A stretch of 64,000 bases of DNA from Clarkia xantiana subsp. parviflora (lineage: Eukaryota; Streptophyta; Magnoliopsida; Myrtales; Onagraceae), in contig JAPTYO010000009.1 in assembly GCA_036873135.1 (NCBI GenBank), positions 33,248,756 to 33,312,755 of the forward strand, written 5' to 3'. Of the stretch, positions 25,717-36,999 are shown one piece after another; positions within the stretch are counted from its first letter, which is position 1, and every line of letters begins with the position of its first letter. Below the pieces are notes generated by a model. The model did not search any database and was not told the origin of the DNA. It saw only the letters and a program-made list of their open reading frames with translations. A program made the translations under genes and the position numbers.

Positions 25717-26311
25717 TGTAAGCATATGGTGATGGGCGTCGTAATTGGTAGCCCATAATATGTATAGTTTACCTAATGAACTTGGGTAAATTTCACATTA
25801 GGGTAATTGGGCTAGATAAAAATCCCAATTGACATGGCAAGCCCAAAATTGGGCCTCCCCAATTACATAGGCCGACAGAAATATATAGAGTGGGTAAAGT
25901 GGACTTTTGTCCACTTTACTCCTCCTATAAATAAGAGGTGTTAGAGAAATTTTAGGGTTAATCATAATTCCCTCACAAGAGTGTTTTAGAGAGAAAAATC
26001 CTCCTCCCACACCACAAGGTTCGGCTGAAACATATAACACCTAGGGTGTGCCAAATTGCTTTCGAGCAAACTCTCTAGAGATCTGTTCCCGTGCCAAGAA
26101 TCGATCAGAGGCTTTGCTGTGGAGCTGCACCACGTAGGGCTTCTCTAACAAGAATCTCTACGGGTCCCGACCGGAGGATCGCGAACACCCTCGAGCAAGG
26201 ATCTTGGACTACGTTTACTCTTGAGGTATGTGTAAACTTTCCGCTGCGTAATTCATATTACTAGCACATACCATATTTAAGTTCCGTAGTGATTACTCCC
26301 GTAATCTAACA
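25717..26311 (+). repeat. 5' LTR of C1 (595 bp)
   Basis: TGTAAGC...CTAACA, followed by the primer site. Homologous copies occur at 29415-29888/35564-35645, 41516-42115 and 46149-46690. TATAAATA lies at 25926. Upstream palindromes include GGCCCAAAATTGGGCC-type words holding TGGGCC (site II / TCP-type) motifs. Confidence 0.85.
25894..25933 (+). promoter_or_regulatory. Hairpin plus TATA box in the C-family LTR promoter
   Basis: GTAAAGTGGAC, TTTT, GTCCACTTTAC form an 11-bp perfect stem ending 6 bases before TATAAATA (25926-25933). The same arrangement is at 41693-41733 and 46327-46365. The C0 copy has a changed base pair on both arms. Confidence 0.7.
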
Positions 26312-26312
26312 G

Positions 26313-26325
26313 TGGTATCAGAGCC
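26313..26325 (+). other. Primer-binding site of C1 (initiator tRNA-Met type)
   Basis: TGGTATCAGAGCC directly after the LTR, the standard copia primer site complementary to the initiator tRNA-Met 3' end. Confidence 0.85.
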
Positions 26326-29300
26326 TAGGTTAGGAGTTCATGATTTGATAAATTGCTGTTCTTGAAATTTTTTATTTTGGACTGAAAATTTTAAAATAAA
26401 AAGATTTAAAATTTTCGAATTTTTTAAGGGTTTTACGATGGGTCCGAAATTTTCATGTTCTTGGTTAATTTGATTTTCATGATCTTCAAGAAAAAGGTAA
26501 TATTTATCAAAATCAGACATTGGATTGTAGATCTTATTAAAATTTGATCTTAAAATTTGACCACTTGTTCCCAATTTCATGTTTATGGCCTAAAACCTTA
26601 GTGAATTTAGAAGGTAAATTTTTTAATTTCTTAGTCACCAAGGATAAAATTTCGGCCAGATTTTAAAATAATATTGTTTGCCATATATATTTTTTTTTAA
26701 TTAAGGTAACAATATATCTATAATTGGGAACATTGAATAGATTCACAATAATATATAGAAATATATATCACTATCAATATATCTAAATATTTGAATAGGG
26801 TTATGGATATTATTGATAGAATTAGTTACCTAAAAGATTGAGAAAATATATTGTCAGTTATTTGTTTCCCTATTAAAGATATTGACAATAAATAAAATAT
26901 ATTATATATATGTAAACCGAAATTTTATATACACATATATATATTGTTGATTGATTTTGTCTTATAGATAGAATTTTGGCAATAAATACGTATATATTTA
27001 ATTAGTGCCGAAATATATATATATATATATATATATATTTGAATATTGGAAATTATTTTATATAATTAATGTTACTTGATGGTCAAGTCAAATATTTTTG
27101 GACTTTAAAACCCTATGTTGGCCACAAGTAAGCATTGCGTCCCAACTTTTTAAATTTAATTATTGGGCCGGTCTAATATGTTAAACCAGGACGAAATAAA
27201 ACCGAACCGAATTTTCTCAATCGGTTCGACCTATTCGGGTCGAGTCGGACCGGGGTAATTAAATGGATCTAACCGAACCGGTTTTGAGTGTTGAACCGAA
27301 CCGAACCCTATTTTATTGGACCGGTTCGGACCAAACCAGATTTTAAAATTAAAACCGGAACGAACCGAGCCGAATTTTTTCCGGACCGAACCGAACCGGA
27401 TTTTCTGAACTGAACCGAACCGGACCAAAATGGGCTGAAATTGACTGAACCAAACAATATTTTCTAAACCGAATTCAAGTCAATTAAAATAGGGAGGTCA
27501 AGTTTTAAAATCCAAATGTTTTTGAACCTCGAAATGGACTACACAGTGCTTGTAAGGTTTCTAACATTTATGCCTTGCTTCGATTATGGGGATGGATCTC
27601 GGAGATACATGTTTTTGGGACTTGATTAATTAGAGGGCTGAATTGTAATTGTTTATTATTCAATATATATTTATATATGATTAGAACTGTTGTCTTGACT
27701 AAGTTAAGCTAGCTGGATATTGCATGTTGTGGGCGGAGCCCTGGTTAAATATATGGAATGAACACTAGGATAGACATGCTGTGATGGTTGGAAATGCCTA
27801 GGATTCATGTCTAGAAATTTGCGTAATTGAATATAAGCATGAATTGCAAATCAGCCCCTAATGTTTAAAAAATATTTTAAAACCGAAAACCAGTCGCCAA
27901 ATATGTATGATTGATGTGAATGTTACTTGTTTGACACGTATGCTAGAATGTTGAGGATGAAGTTACGTTTGATAATTTACTTGTAAGTAGAATTATGAAT
28001 GCAAGCATGAGTTCCTCGAAACATTAGACGCATGACGCGTAAGCATGTGTGTGGTGTGTATGATGAATGTTACAAGCATATGATAATTTACATGGATAGT
28101 AGAATTATGTATGCATGAGAGAATTCATCGGAATGATTTTCCAAAACAAAAAGGGCCTTGGGAAAACCAAGATTGGGTATGCTTATTTTAAAATTCCCGT
28201 TCCGGTAATCTGCGATTAAAACCGTTTTAAGAGACTGTTCTATTAGATAGAAGACGGCGATAGTGTGAACTCTTTCACAGCCATCTTCCATTGGTTTACT
28301 GGTGGTCGGTTGGTTTAGATGACTGAGAAATCGTTATTTGTCGGATTCCATCTTAATAGGTATGATGTATGCAATTCTTTCTCAAAATGTTATTGTCTCC
28401 CTGATTTTTTGCATAATCTTCGTTGTGTTAGTATGAATTGGTTAATTTAGTGCGATTCGATATTCCACGCAATCTTGATGGTATGAATCATGATGAATAA
28501 AATGAGTACGTGTTGAACTCTCCACGATTCCGCAAAGTGGAGAGGACAGCTACAGATGAATATGGTAGTCTGTATGATTTTGACAATGCAAAACGAATGT
28601 GACAATTTTTTTTCTCCAAGAATAGTAGTAGGTTCTTTAATGATCTCAACGCGTATGTGGTGATACATTCAACCTTAGTAAAGGGGGTTGAAGAAGACTT
28701 CAATTACTACCAGACAATGTTGCAGCTTAGTATCCCTTTGCATCCGCCTCGGTGGAAGCAAGGATGCAAAAGCTAAACGTTTCGGTTAAACATGATGGTC
28801 TTCTCTCTTTTCATGGATGTTGGCGTAAAACCCGCATCAGATCCTCAGAATGAAAGGTCAACATCGAAAAGATGTATATGGTTGTCTGATATTGACAGGA
28901 CTCGATGACCTTGAGTCTAATCAAGTATAGTAACCACAGCAGTAAAAAGGGAAACTTTATCTGCTCACCATACTGGGTTCGAAAGAAATCAACCATGATC
29001 CGCATATTATAGAGAGAACTGGACCATAAAGGTCTTACACGATAACCTGTTGGGTTAAACCATGTTGATAATGTGCGTCTCTAGTACGCCACGTAGGTCA
29101 TGTGTATGAAGCTGTAAAACGTTTTATACAGACACAGATCATTTGATGTAATTCACTCGTGAATTACCCAGATGTGATGTTCAACATGACTTAAAGTTCC
29201 CGACTATCTGTGCGACAATCATGAATCGAATACACGTTCTTCAGATCAAGAACCCTACCATTTTCATTTATCGTTTGTTTGAGTTGCTAAAATTTTAGTT

Positions 29301-29414
29301 ATTTCGAGATTCAGATTTATTGAATAAAGTAGTTTCCGTTCGGTTCGAAATGTGATCTACTTGTCAAAATTAATCGACCCGGTTAAGAGGGATCGATCCG
29401 AAACGAAATATCGG
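26326..29414 (+). other. C1 internal region: long leader plus ~1 kb of unmatched sequence
   Basis: 26326-28430 is AT-rich leader with many AACCGAACCGG-type words (about 27200-27440, also at 25020-25260 in C0). From about 28440 to 29414 it no longer matches C0. A 54-codon open stretch at 28612-28776 looks protein-like (FFNDLNAYVVIHSTLVKG) but I do not recognise it. No gag, protease, RT or integrase. Confidence 0.5.
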
Positions 29415-29888
29415 CCAGCCCATAATATGTATAGTTTACCTGGGTAAATTTCACATTAGGGTAATTGGGCCAGACCCAAATCCCAATTGACATAGGAGGC
29501 CCAAAATTGGGCCTCCCCAATTACATAGGCTGGCTGAAACATAGAGAGGGGGTAAAGTGGACTTTTGTCGACTTTACTCCTTCTATAAATAAAAGGTGTT
29601 AGGGAAATATTATAGTTAATCATAATTCCCCCACAATAGTGTTTTAGAGAGAAAAACCCTCTTCCCACACCACAAGGTTCGGCCGAAACATATAACACCT
29701 AGGGTGTGCCAAATTGCTTTCGAGCAAACTATCTAGAGATCTGTCCCCGTGCCAAGAATCGATCAGAGGCTTTGCTGTGGAGCTGCACCATGTAGGGCTT
29801 CTGTAACAAGAATCTCTACGGGTCTCGACCAGAGGATCGCAAACTCCCTCGAGCAAGGATCTTGGACTACGGTTACTCTTGAGGTATG

Positions 29889-30094
29889 TATAGAAGTGTA
29901 TTCCACACTCTATGTATGCACCTAATTACACAATGCATACACACTAGACTATGTATGCACCTGGTTCACTATGTATGCACCTGGATCATAGTTCATTGTA
30001 TAGCCTTAGTTGGTGATCCTAGTTTTTCCTAGTATATATATTGTAACACTTGCTTTGTAATACCTAGTTGATTAATGAAGCATTCTCATTCATA
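29889..30094 (+). repeat. 5' LTR of element D (206 bp)
   Basis: Starts TATAGAAG, ends CATTCATA next to the primer site. Contains three copies of CTATGTATGCACCT and a TATATATAT box near 30032-30040. Confidence 0.9.
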
Positions 30095-30107
30095 TGGTAT
30101 CAGAGCA
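30095..30107 (+). other. Primer-binding site of element D
   Basis: TGGTATCAGAGCA immediately after the LTR; initiator tRNA-Met type. Confidence 0.85.
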
Positions 30108-30857
30108 CAAGGACATTCATAGCGGCGTATGCAATGGATCAAGGAACTTGAAGTTTTCCCAATTTGCTTCAACCTGCCAGCTTAGTCTTTTGTGGATTTA
30201 CCTCATTACGCTTCAGGATTCATCAACTCAGCTTGAATTCTCACTTTACATCCAACAATGGACTCTTAGTAAGTCTCTTTTCATACTCATTCACGCACAC
30301 AAGGAACTGAGGACAGTGCTAGTATTGCTCATAGGCCATAGCACTTGATTTGCCTAGTTCTACTTGTTCTAGCTCAGATTGAGCTGCTTGCGTGCTTGAT
30401 TTTGGTATTCACTGGAGTGTGCGTCATTCCTCTAGTATCATTGATGGATTATGAGATTGTTTGAACTAGTCTCATTGATTATAACACTTGGACCTTACCC
30501 TTTTAGTGGATTACTTCATCCTTACTCGGCTAAGTGACCATTGTGAGTTCTTGGGTATTCTTCATTATAGTCTTTGATTTTATTGAAGAATTTCGTGCTT
30601 CCATCAATGGATATCTGATCATTATCAAGGTTTTGACGATTGCCAATCATTGGCTTTGCTCATTTTGATGCGTAGTGGTACGAATTGCACTATCTACTAG
30701 CTGGATTTGTCCTATTCTTAACAGATTTGGTGTGCCAGTTTTGTCTATATCACCAGCTATTTCCGTGGGGATTTCTTTGCCATTTCTTATAGTGGTCTCT
30801 TGGGAATTAAGTTCACATCTCTTTCAAAAAGCTCTTTCAACTTGACTGACTTGCAAA

Positions 30858-33800
30858 ATGGCTCATGAATCCAATGTGGATGACCCTCTCTACATACACC
30901 CATCTGACACCACTGGCCATATGCTCATACCTTAATTTTCAGCTGCAGGGTACCTCCAACTATCATGTTTGGAGTACCTCAATCAAGGAAGGCTTGTTAG
31001 TCAAGAATAAGTTGGTTTTCATTGATGGCACATTCACAAGAACAAGTGTTGGTGTGGCAGACAGGGTGAAATGGGATAGGGCCAATGCAATAGTCAAGGC
31101 TTGGTTGAGGAATTGTGTAGCCAAAGACTTGGTCACTAGTTTGATCTACAATCCCACTGATTCTTCCATTTGGGATGACCTTAAAGAAATGTTTGACAAG
31201 GTGGATGGCACTCAGATCTTCCAACTGACAAGGGAGATTTACCAAACATCTCAAGGGGTTCTATCTATCACTGAATACTTTGCAAAGATGAAACAACTTT
31301 GGGATACTCTTGCTTCAGTTGATGACTTGAATCTTCAATGTGCTGGAGATATTGCTATTGTCAATGAACACAAGGAGAAGCAAAAGTTGATGGCTTTTCT
31401 CTTAGGACTAAATGAGTCTTATGGACACATTAGGAGTAGCTTGCTCATGAGGCAACCACTTCCCTCTCTTAGCATTGCCTTCTCTGTTTTAGTACAAGAA
31501 GAAAGTCAAAGGACCATTTCTGGTTCTATTGGAGATGTGGGTGAGGCAACTGCCTTATACACAAGAAACAATCCATCTTATGGTGGAAGAGGTAATGGAA
31601 GAGGCTATGGAAGAGGCAATGACAATAGCAATGGCAGGGGCAGAGGCATTCCAAATGGTCCCAATGAGAGACCTCCCCCTCCTATTTGCACCTATTGTGG
31701 CAAGAGATGTCACATAGAGGATCAATGCTATAGCAAGCATGGATATCCACAAGGTCATCCAATGTACAACCCAAATGCTCCTAAGAGGAATTGGAACTCA
31801 GCCAACATTGTTGAAGATGGTGGTAGCTCAAGTGCCATTGAGCATGTGGCAGCCAAAGACAAGAGGATTTTTCATGGCACAGCCAATAAGAGAATCCAAC
31901 ACGTAGTTGCTCATGATGATTACTTTGAGCATTCACCTTTGAGCTTTGAAGATATTGATCAAGCTCATGTCAATATGGCAGGTATATCTAGTGACCCTAT
32001 GGTTTGGATAGTTGACTCAGGTGCAACTAATCACATCACACATCAAATTGAGTGGTTATTTGATTTGAAGAAGTGTGACTCTGATCATCAATATGTTCAT
32101 TTACCAAATGGTCACAAATGCAAAGTAACTCAGGTTGGTTCTTGCTCTTTCTCAAGTGGATTCACTCTGACCAACATCTTATTGGTCCCTGATTTCAAAT
32201 TCAATTTGATCTCAGTATCTAGGCTTCCTAGCCAATTGAATTGTAAGGTGATCTTTACTTCTGATCATGTGTTGCTCCAGGGCCAGAGTGGCAAGTCCAT
32301 GGTGATTGGAGAATGGAATAGAGGTCTATACACCTTGAAGGATGTGCTGCCTTCAAGCTCAAGGAAGATTGCAGCCACTTGCTTGGGGAATAAGGAAGAG
32401 GTGTTGAGATGGCATAGGCGTTTGGGCCATGTCTCAGAGACTTACCTCAACCATTTAGATGTTTTGAATTTGAATAAATCTTATGGTTGTATCAAACAAT
32501 GCACAATTTGCCCTCTTGCCAAGCAATCTAGATTTTCATTTCCAATAAGTGACTCTATTGCTTCCAAGCCATTTGATCTTATTCACATGGATTTATGGGG
32601 TCCCTACAAAGTGCCAACCTTTAAGGGCAATCAATATTTCTTGACAATAGTAGATGATTGTTCAAGAGCAACTCGGGTCTACTTAATGAAGTTCAAGAGT
32701 GACACTTTCTTGCACATCAAGAACTACCTACTCATGGTGAAGAATCAGTTTGGCACTATGGTTAAGACCTTAAGGAGTGATAATGGCACTGAGTTCACTA
32801 ACTCAGTATGCAAGGAGTTTCTTCTCCAATTTGGCATCCATCACCAAACTAGTTGTGTGCATACACCACAACAAAATGGAAGGGTGGAACGCAAGCATAG
32901 AGACATCCTAAACATTGCTAGAGCAATTAGGTTTCAAGCATCAATGCCTTTGAGACACTGGGGGTATTGCATTCTCAATGCTTGTTACTTGCTTAATAGG
33001 CTACCATCCTCTATCTTGAAGTTCAAGTCACCTATGGAAGTGTTGTATGGGAAGGTGCCTTCTCTTCGTCATTTGAGAGTTATTGGTTGTCTTTGCTTCA
33101 CAACAAAGCTAAACAACCATGACAAGTTTGGTCCAAGAGCTGAACCATCAAACTTATGGGGTACTCCACTTCACAAAAAGGGTACCTTGTAATGAATATT
33201 TCTGATTCAGTCTTTCATGTTTCAAGAGATGTACTCTTCCATGAAGACATCTTTCCATTTGGCATGTCCAAAGAGGCCCTAAGAGCCTTGATACCTTCTT
33301 GCTTGGCACCCAAGCCACCTATGATTGAATCAGAGTTGCCAGTGCTCTTTGATGAACTTACCCCAAGCCATGCTCCCACTATTGAGACTAATGCTCCTAA
33401 TACTGAACATTCACAACCTCCCCAATTAATAGAAGAAGAGGTAGTCCCATTACAAGGAACAAGAGGTGCATCACCACAACAAATTACATCTCCTCAACAA
33501 AGTTCTTCTTCCCAACCTCCCCAACCAACAGAGGAAATGGAAGAGGAAGTCCCACAACCTTCTTCCATAAGAAGGAGCCTCATAATTGCCCAAAGAAACT
33601 CTCCACAAATAAGGAGGAGTGCAAGGTTTGCTGCCCTTCGAAACAAGCCTAGTTCCAATGCCACTTTTGGAATGGAAAGATATGTCTCTTATGATACTCT
33701 AGGCCCCCAATTCAAATGCTTCTTGACTGCCATTGCCAAGATTAAAGAAACAAGCACTTACAAGCAAGCCATCAAGGATCCAAACTGGATTGTGGCTATG

Positions 33801-35357
33801 AAGGAGGAGATACAAGCTCTTCAAGACAACAACACATGGAAGATAGTAGACCTACCTCAAGGAAAATCCTCAATTGGTTGCAAATGGGTCTTCAAAATCA
33901 AGTACAACTCTGATGGATCTATTGAAAGATATAGGGCAAGATTGGTTGCCAAAGGATTCAATTAGGTGGAAGGTACTGATTTCAATGAGACATTCTCACC
34001 TGTAGTCAAGATGGACACAGTGAGGATTGTCTTGGCATTGGCAGCTGCCAAATCATGGGGATTGTATCACATTGATGTAAACAATGCATTCCTCCAAGGT
34101 GATCTAGCTGCGGAAGTATACATGGACATTCCTCAAGGATTTAATCCATCTAGGTCCATTGAAGCATTCCCCAAAAGAATATGCAAGCTCAACAAGTCCT
34201 TATATGGGCTCAAACAAGCATCAAGGCAGTGGAACATCAAGCTCACCCAAACTTTGTTGAAGACTGGCTACAAGCAATGTGCCTCAGATCATTCCTTGTT
34301 TAGCAAGATACAAGGTAATGACAAAGTGTTCATCCTCATCTATGTTGATGATCCCTTAATCACTGGTTCAAATGCCAAGATGATCAATCAATTGAAGTGC
34401 ACACTCCAAACACACTTCAAATTGAAGGATTTGGGAGACTTGAGGTATTTTTTAGGCTTGGAGGTTGCAAGATCAAAACAAGGCCTTGTCATCAATCAAA
34501 GGAAGTATGCTATGGAGCTTATAGAGGATGCAGGCTTAGGAGCTGCTAGGCCAGCTGAAACTCCAATGGAATTCAACATCAAACTCACCACACATGAGTA
34601 TGACAAAGCCACCAACTCCAATCCTGATGATATACTCTTGGAAGATGCCACTTCTTATAGAAGGGTCATTGGTAAATTGTTATATCTTACCATGACAAGA
34701 CCAGACATAAGTTTCTTAGTCCAAAGGCTTAGTCAATTTGTGGACAAGCCCAAGAAGTCCCATTATGATGCAGCAATGAGGGTGGTTAAATACATCAAAG
34801 GCACTCCAGGTCAAGGTTTGATCTATCCCTCCAACAATTCTCTCAAGTTGAGTATCTTTTGTGACTTAGGTTGGGCAGCTTGCCCTTTCAGTAGAAAGTC
34901 AGTGAGTGCATATTGTGTGAAGCTTGGATCAGCTATGATAGGATGGAAGGTCAAGAAGCAAGACACCATTTCCTTATCAAGTGCTGAAGCTGAATATAGA
35001 TGCTTGAGGGTTGCTATTCAAGAAGCACTTTGGGTGAACAGAATCCTCAAGGAACTTGGATTGCAAGTTACCTTGCCAATCCCAATCCATACAGATAATG
35101 AGGCAGCCTTAAAGATTGCCAAAAACCCCATGTTCCATGAGCGCACCAAGCATATTGAACTTGACTGCCACTTCACAAGACACCAAATCAATTCATGAAT
35201 GATTGGTGTCTATCATATTTCATCCAAAGATCAAATGGCTGACTTACTCACCAAGGCATTAGTCAAGAATCAACATCTTGCCTTATTGAAGCTTTATGGA
35301 ATCAAGGATGTGTTTCAAGAAGGAAAAGAAGAAGAAGAAAAGGATGGGAGAATATAG
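30858..35357 (+). pseudogene. gag-pol polyprotein of element D (broken)
   Basis: Single copia polyprotein. The probable start is the ATG at 30858; a frameshift near 30930 moves into the main frame. Domains: UBN2-type gag (GTSNYHVW at about 30950); knuckle CTYCGKRCHIEDQC (about 31687-31730), whose usual Gly before His is Arg-Cys here; protease WIVDSGATNHIT (about 32007); gag-pre-integrase WHRRLGHVS; integrase HMDLWGPY, RSDNGTEF, PQQNGRVERKHR. A frameshift at about 33150 follows. Then RT with YVDD (about 34340-34352) and RNase H (SSAEAEYRC). In-frame stops: TAG 33963-33965 at the Gln of the KGFNQ motif, and TGA near 35197. The terminal TAG (35355-35357) lies 3 bases inside the 3' LTR. Confidence 0.9.
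35332..35352 (+). other. Polypurine tract of element D
   Basis: A purine-only run (about 21 bases, with GAAAAGGATGGGAGAA nearly complete) abuts the 3' LTR and overlaps the end of the coding frame (Glu/Lys-rich tail). Confidence 0.65.
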
Positions 35358-35558
35358 AAGTGTATTCCACACTCTATGTATGCACCTAATTACACAATGC
35401 ATACACACTAGACTATGTATGCACCTGGTTCACTATGTATGCACCTGGATCATAGTTCATTGTATAGCCTTAGTTGGTGATCCTAGTTTTGCCTAGTATA
35501 TATATTGTAACACTTGCTTTGTAATACCTAGTTGATTAATGAAGCATTCTCATTCATA
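35353..35558 (+). repeat. 3' LTR of element D (206 bp)
   Basis: Same length and ends as the 5' LTR, with one base difference (TTTTTCC versus TTTTGCC near 35493). Followed by GTATG. Confidence 0.92.
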
Positions 35559-36183
35559 GTATGTGTAAACTTTCCGCCGCGTAATTGATATTACTAGGAC
35601 ATAACATGTTTAAGTTCCGTAGTGATTACTCCCTGCAATCTAACAATGGAAGTTTTCATGTATGAAACGTATGCCTGAACGTTGAGGATGTAGCTGCATG
35701 TGATAGTTTACTTGGAAAGTAGAATTATATTTTCTAGCATGAGTTCCTCGGAACATTAAACGCATGACGCGTATACATGATGTGTGGTTTGGTTGATGAA
35801 TTTTGGCTTGCTATGATAATTTACTTGTGAAGTAGAATTATATAGACGTACGTAAGTTCATCGGAACATTTTTAAAATACAAAAGGGCCTTGGGAAAGCC
35901 AATACCGGGTATGCTTATTTCAAAGTTCCTGTTCTGGTAATTTGCGAATAAAACCGTTTTTAAGAGATTGGTCTATTGGATTGAAGACGATGGTAATGTG
36001 AACTCTTTCACGAACCCCCTTCCCTCGGTTTACTGGCGGTCGGTTGGTTTAGATGGCTGAGGAATCATTATTTGTCGTATTTCATCTTAATAGATATCCG
36101 ATGTATGCAATTCTTTCTCAAAATGTTATTATCTCCCTGATTATGCATGATTATCAATGTGTTAGTAACGAATTACGGCATAG

Positions 36184-36860
36184 ATGGCTTCATCATGTGC
36201 TAATGAGCTTTTGATTGAGAAGAACTACGACTCGTGGAGAAAACGCGTCAGTACACTGCTGGAAGATCAAGGTTTTATAGACCACATTCAAAATAAAATG
36301 AGCTGCCCAGATGATGATCTCACTAAGGGACTAGCATTCGCCCATTTCAAATGGGAGCAAGATGACAAGAAAGAAAAGGAGATGCTGCTGTCTGAGATGT
36401 CTCAAGACTTCCATGACGAGTATAAGGACGTTCCAATAACAAAGGATATCTGGGATGCACTATTCCTGAAATATGGAAGTGGCGTACCAGTTATACTGCA
36501 CCCACTTATACCAACTATGGAAGATTTTCTAAACAACAACAGCAAAAGTGTACTAGAAAAAGGTATATGAGCTCCTCCAAATGTGGAAACCATTAGAAGA
36601 AGAAAGTCAGATGGGTGAATGAGATAAAATTCAAGCCATCAACGGGATTCTCCCGAGGTCTTGGAGAGCAGCCAAGGCTTTACTGACTATTAATGGTTCC
36701 GTGCTAGATCTTACATCTGTCCTGATATTGATCGAGATGGAAGAGGCTTGATTAACATCAATATCAAAAGATATAAAGATGTCAGGGCAAGCTGGGCAGA
36801 GGAAGAGAAATAATAGGAACAAGGGGAAGAAACAACAGGCTGTCGATGATTGAACATTGA
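36184..36860 (+). pseudogene. gag of copia element C0 (broken)
   Basis: From the ATG at 36184 the product starts with a UBN2-type gag (NYDSWRKRVSTLLEDQGF, then KDIWDALFLKYGS). It stops at 36570; gag-like sequence with a Lys/Arg-rich part (near 36800) continues in other frames to a stop near 36855. The mutated piece between 36545 and 36730 suggests at least two frame changes. Confidence 0.75.
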
Positions 36861-36999
36861 CTAAGCCTAAACAGGGCAGTCTTATATTAAAATCCGAGAT
36901 AGTCTGCGGTAACTCCAGCCCATGCCACATAGGTGATGGGGGAAGTTCCAGTAAATCGCACCCTAAAAAGGTACGCGATGTTAGTTATGTTATGTAAGC

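Larger units (their letters stand above)
29889..35558 (+). mobile_element. Element D: complete Ty1/copia retrotransposon with TA...TA LTR ends
   Basis: A 5.67-kb element with 206-bp LTRs (29889-30094 and 35353-35558) that differ at one base by eye. It is flanked by a perfect GTATG duplication (29884-29888 and 35559-35563). The LTRs begin TATAGAAG and end TTCATA instead of TG...CA. The order gag, protease, integrase, RT, RNase H is the copia order. Two frameshifts and two in-frame stops disable it, despite the nearly identical LTRs. Confidence 0.92.
25717..35645 (+). mobile_element. Element C1: non-autonomous copia element inserted in the C0 leader
   Basis: 5' LTR (25717-26311), primer site, about 3.1 kb of internal DNA without gag or pol, then a 3' LTR missing about 30 bases at its start and split by element D (29415-29888 and 35564-35645). 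Its leader resembles that of C0 to about 28430. The next ~1 kb does not match C0. A clear target duplication is not visible (GTCGA before, ATGGA after). Confidence 0.65.
29415..35645 (+). repeat. 3' LTR of C1, split by element D
   Basis: LTR sequence occupies 29415-29888 and 35564-35645; element D plus one copy of the GTATG duplication lies between. The first ~30 bases of the LTR are missing. TATAAAT lies at 29584, and one arm of the promoter hairpin has a mismatch (GTCGAC at 29567). Confidence 0.75.

Noticed and set aside
27200..27440. AACCGAACCGG-rich tract as telomere-like repeat
   Set aside because: Irregular, not TTTAGGG-type, and present at the same place in two copia leaders.
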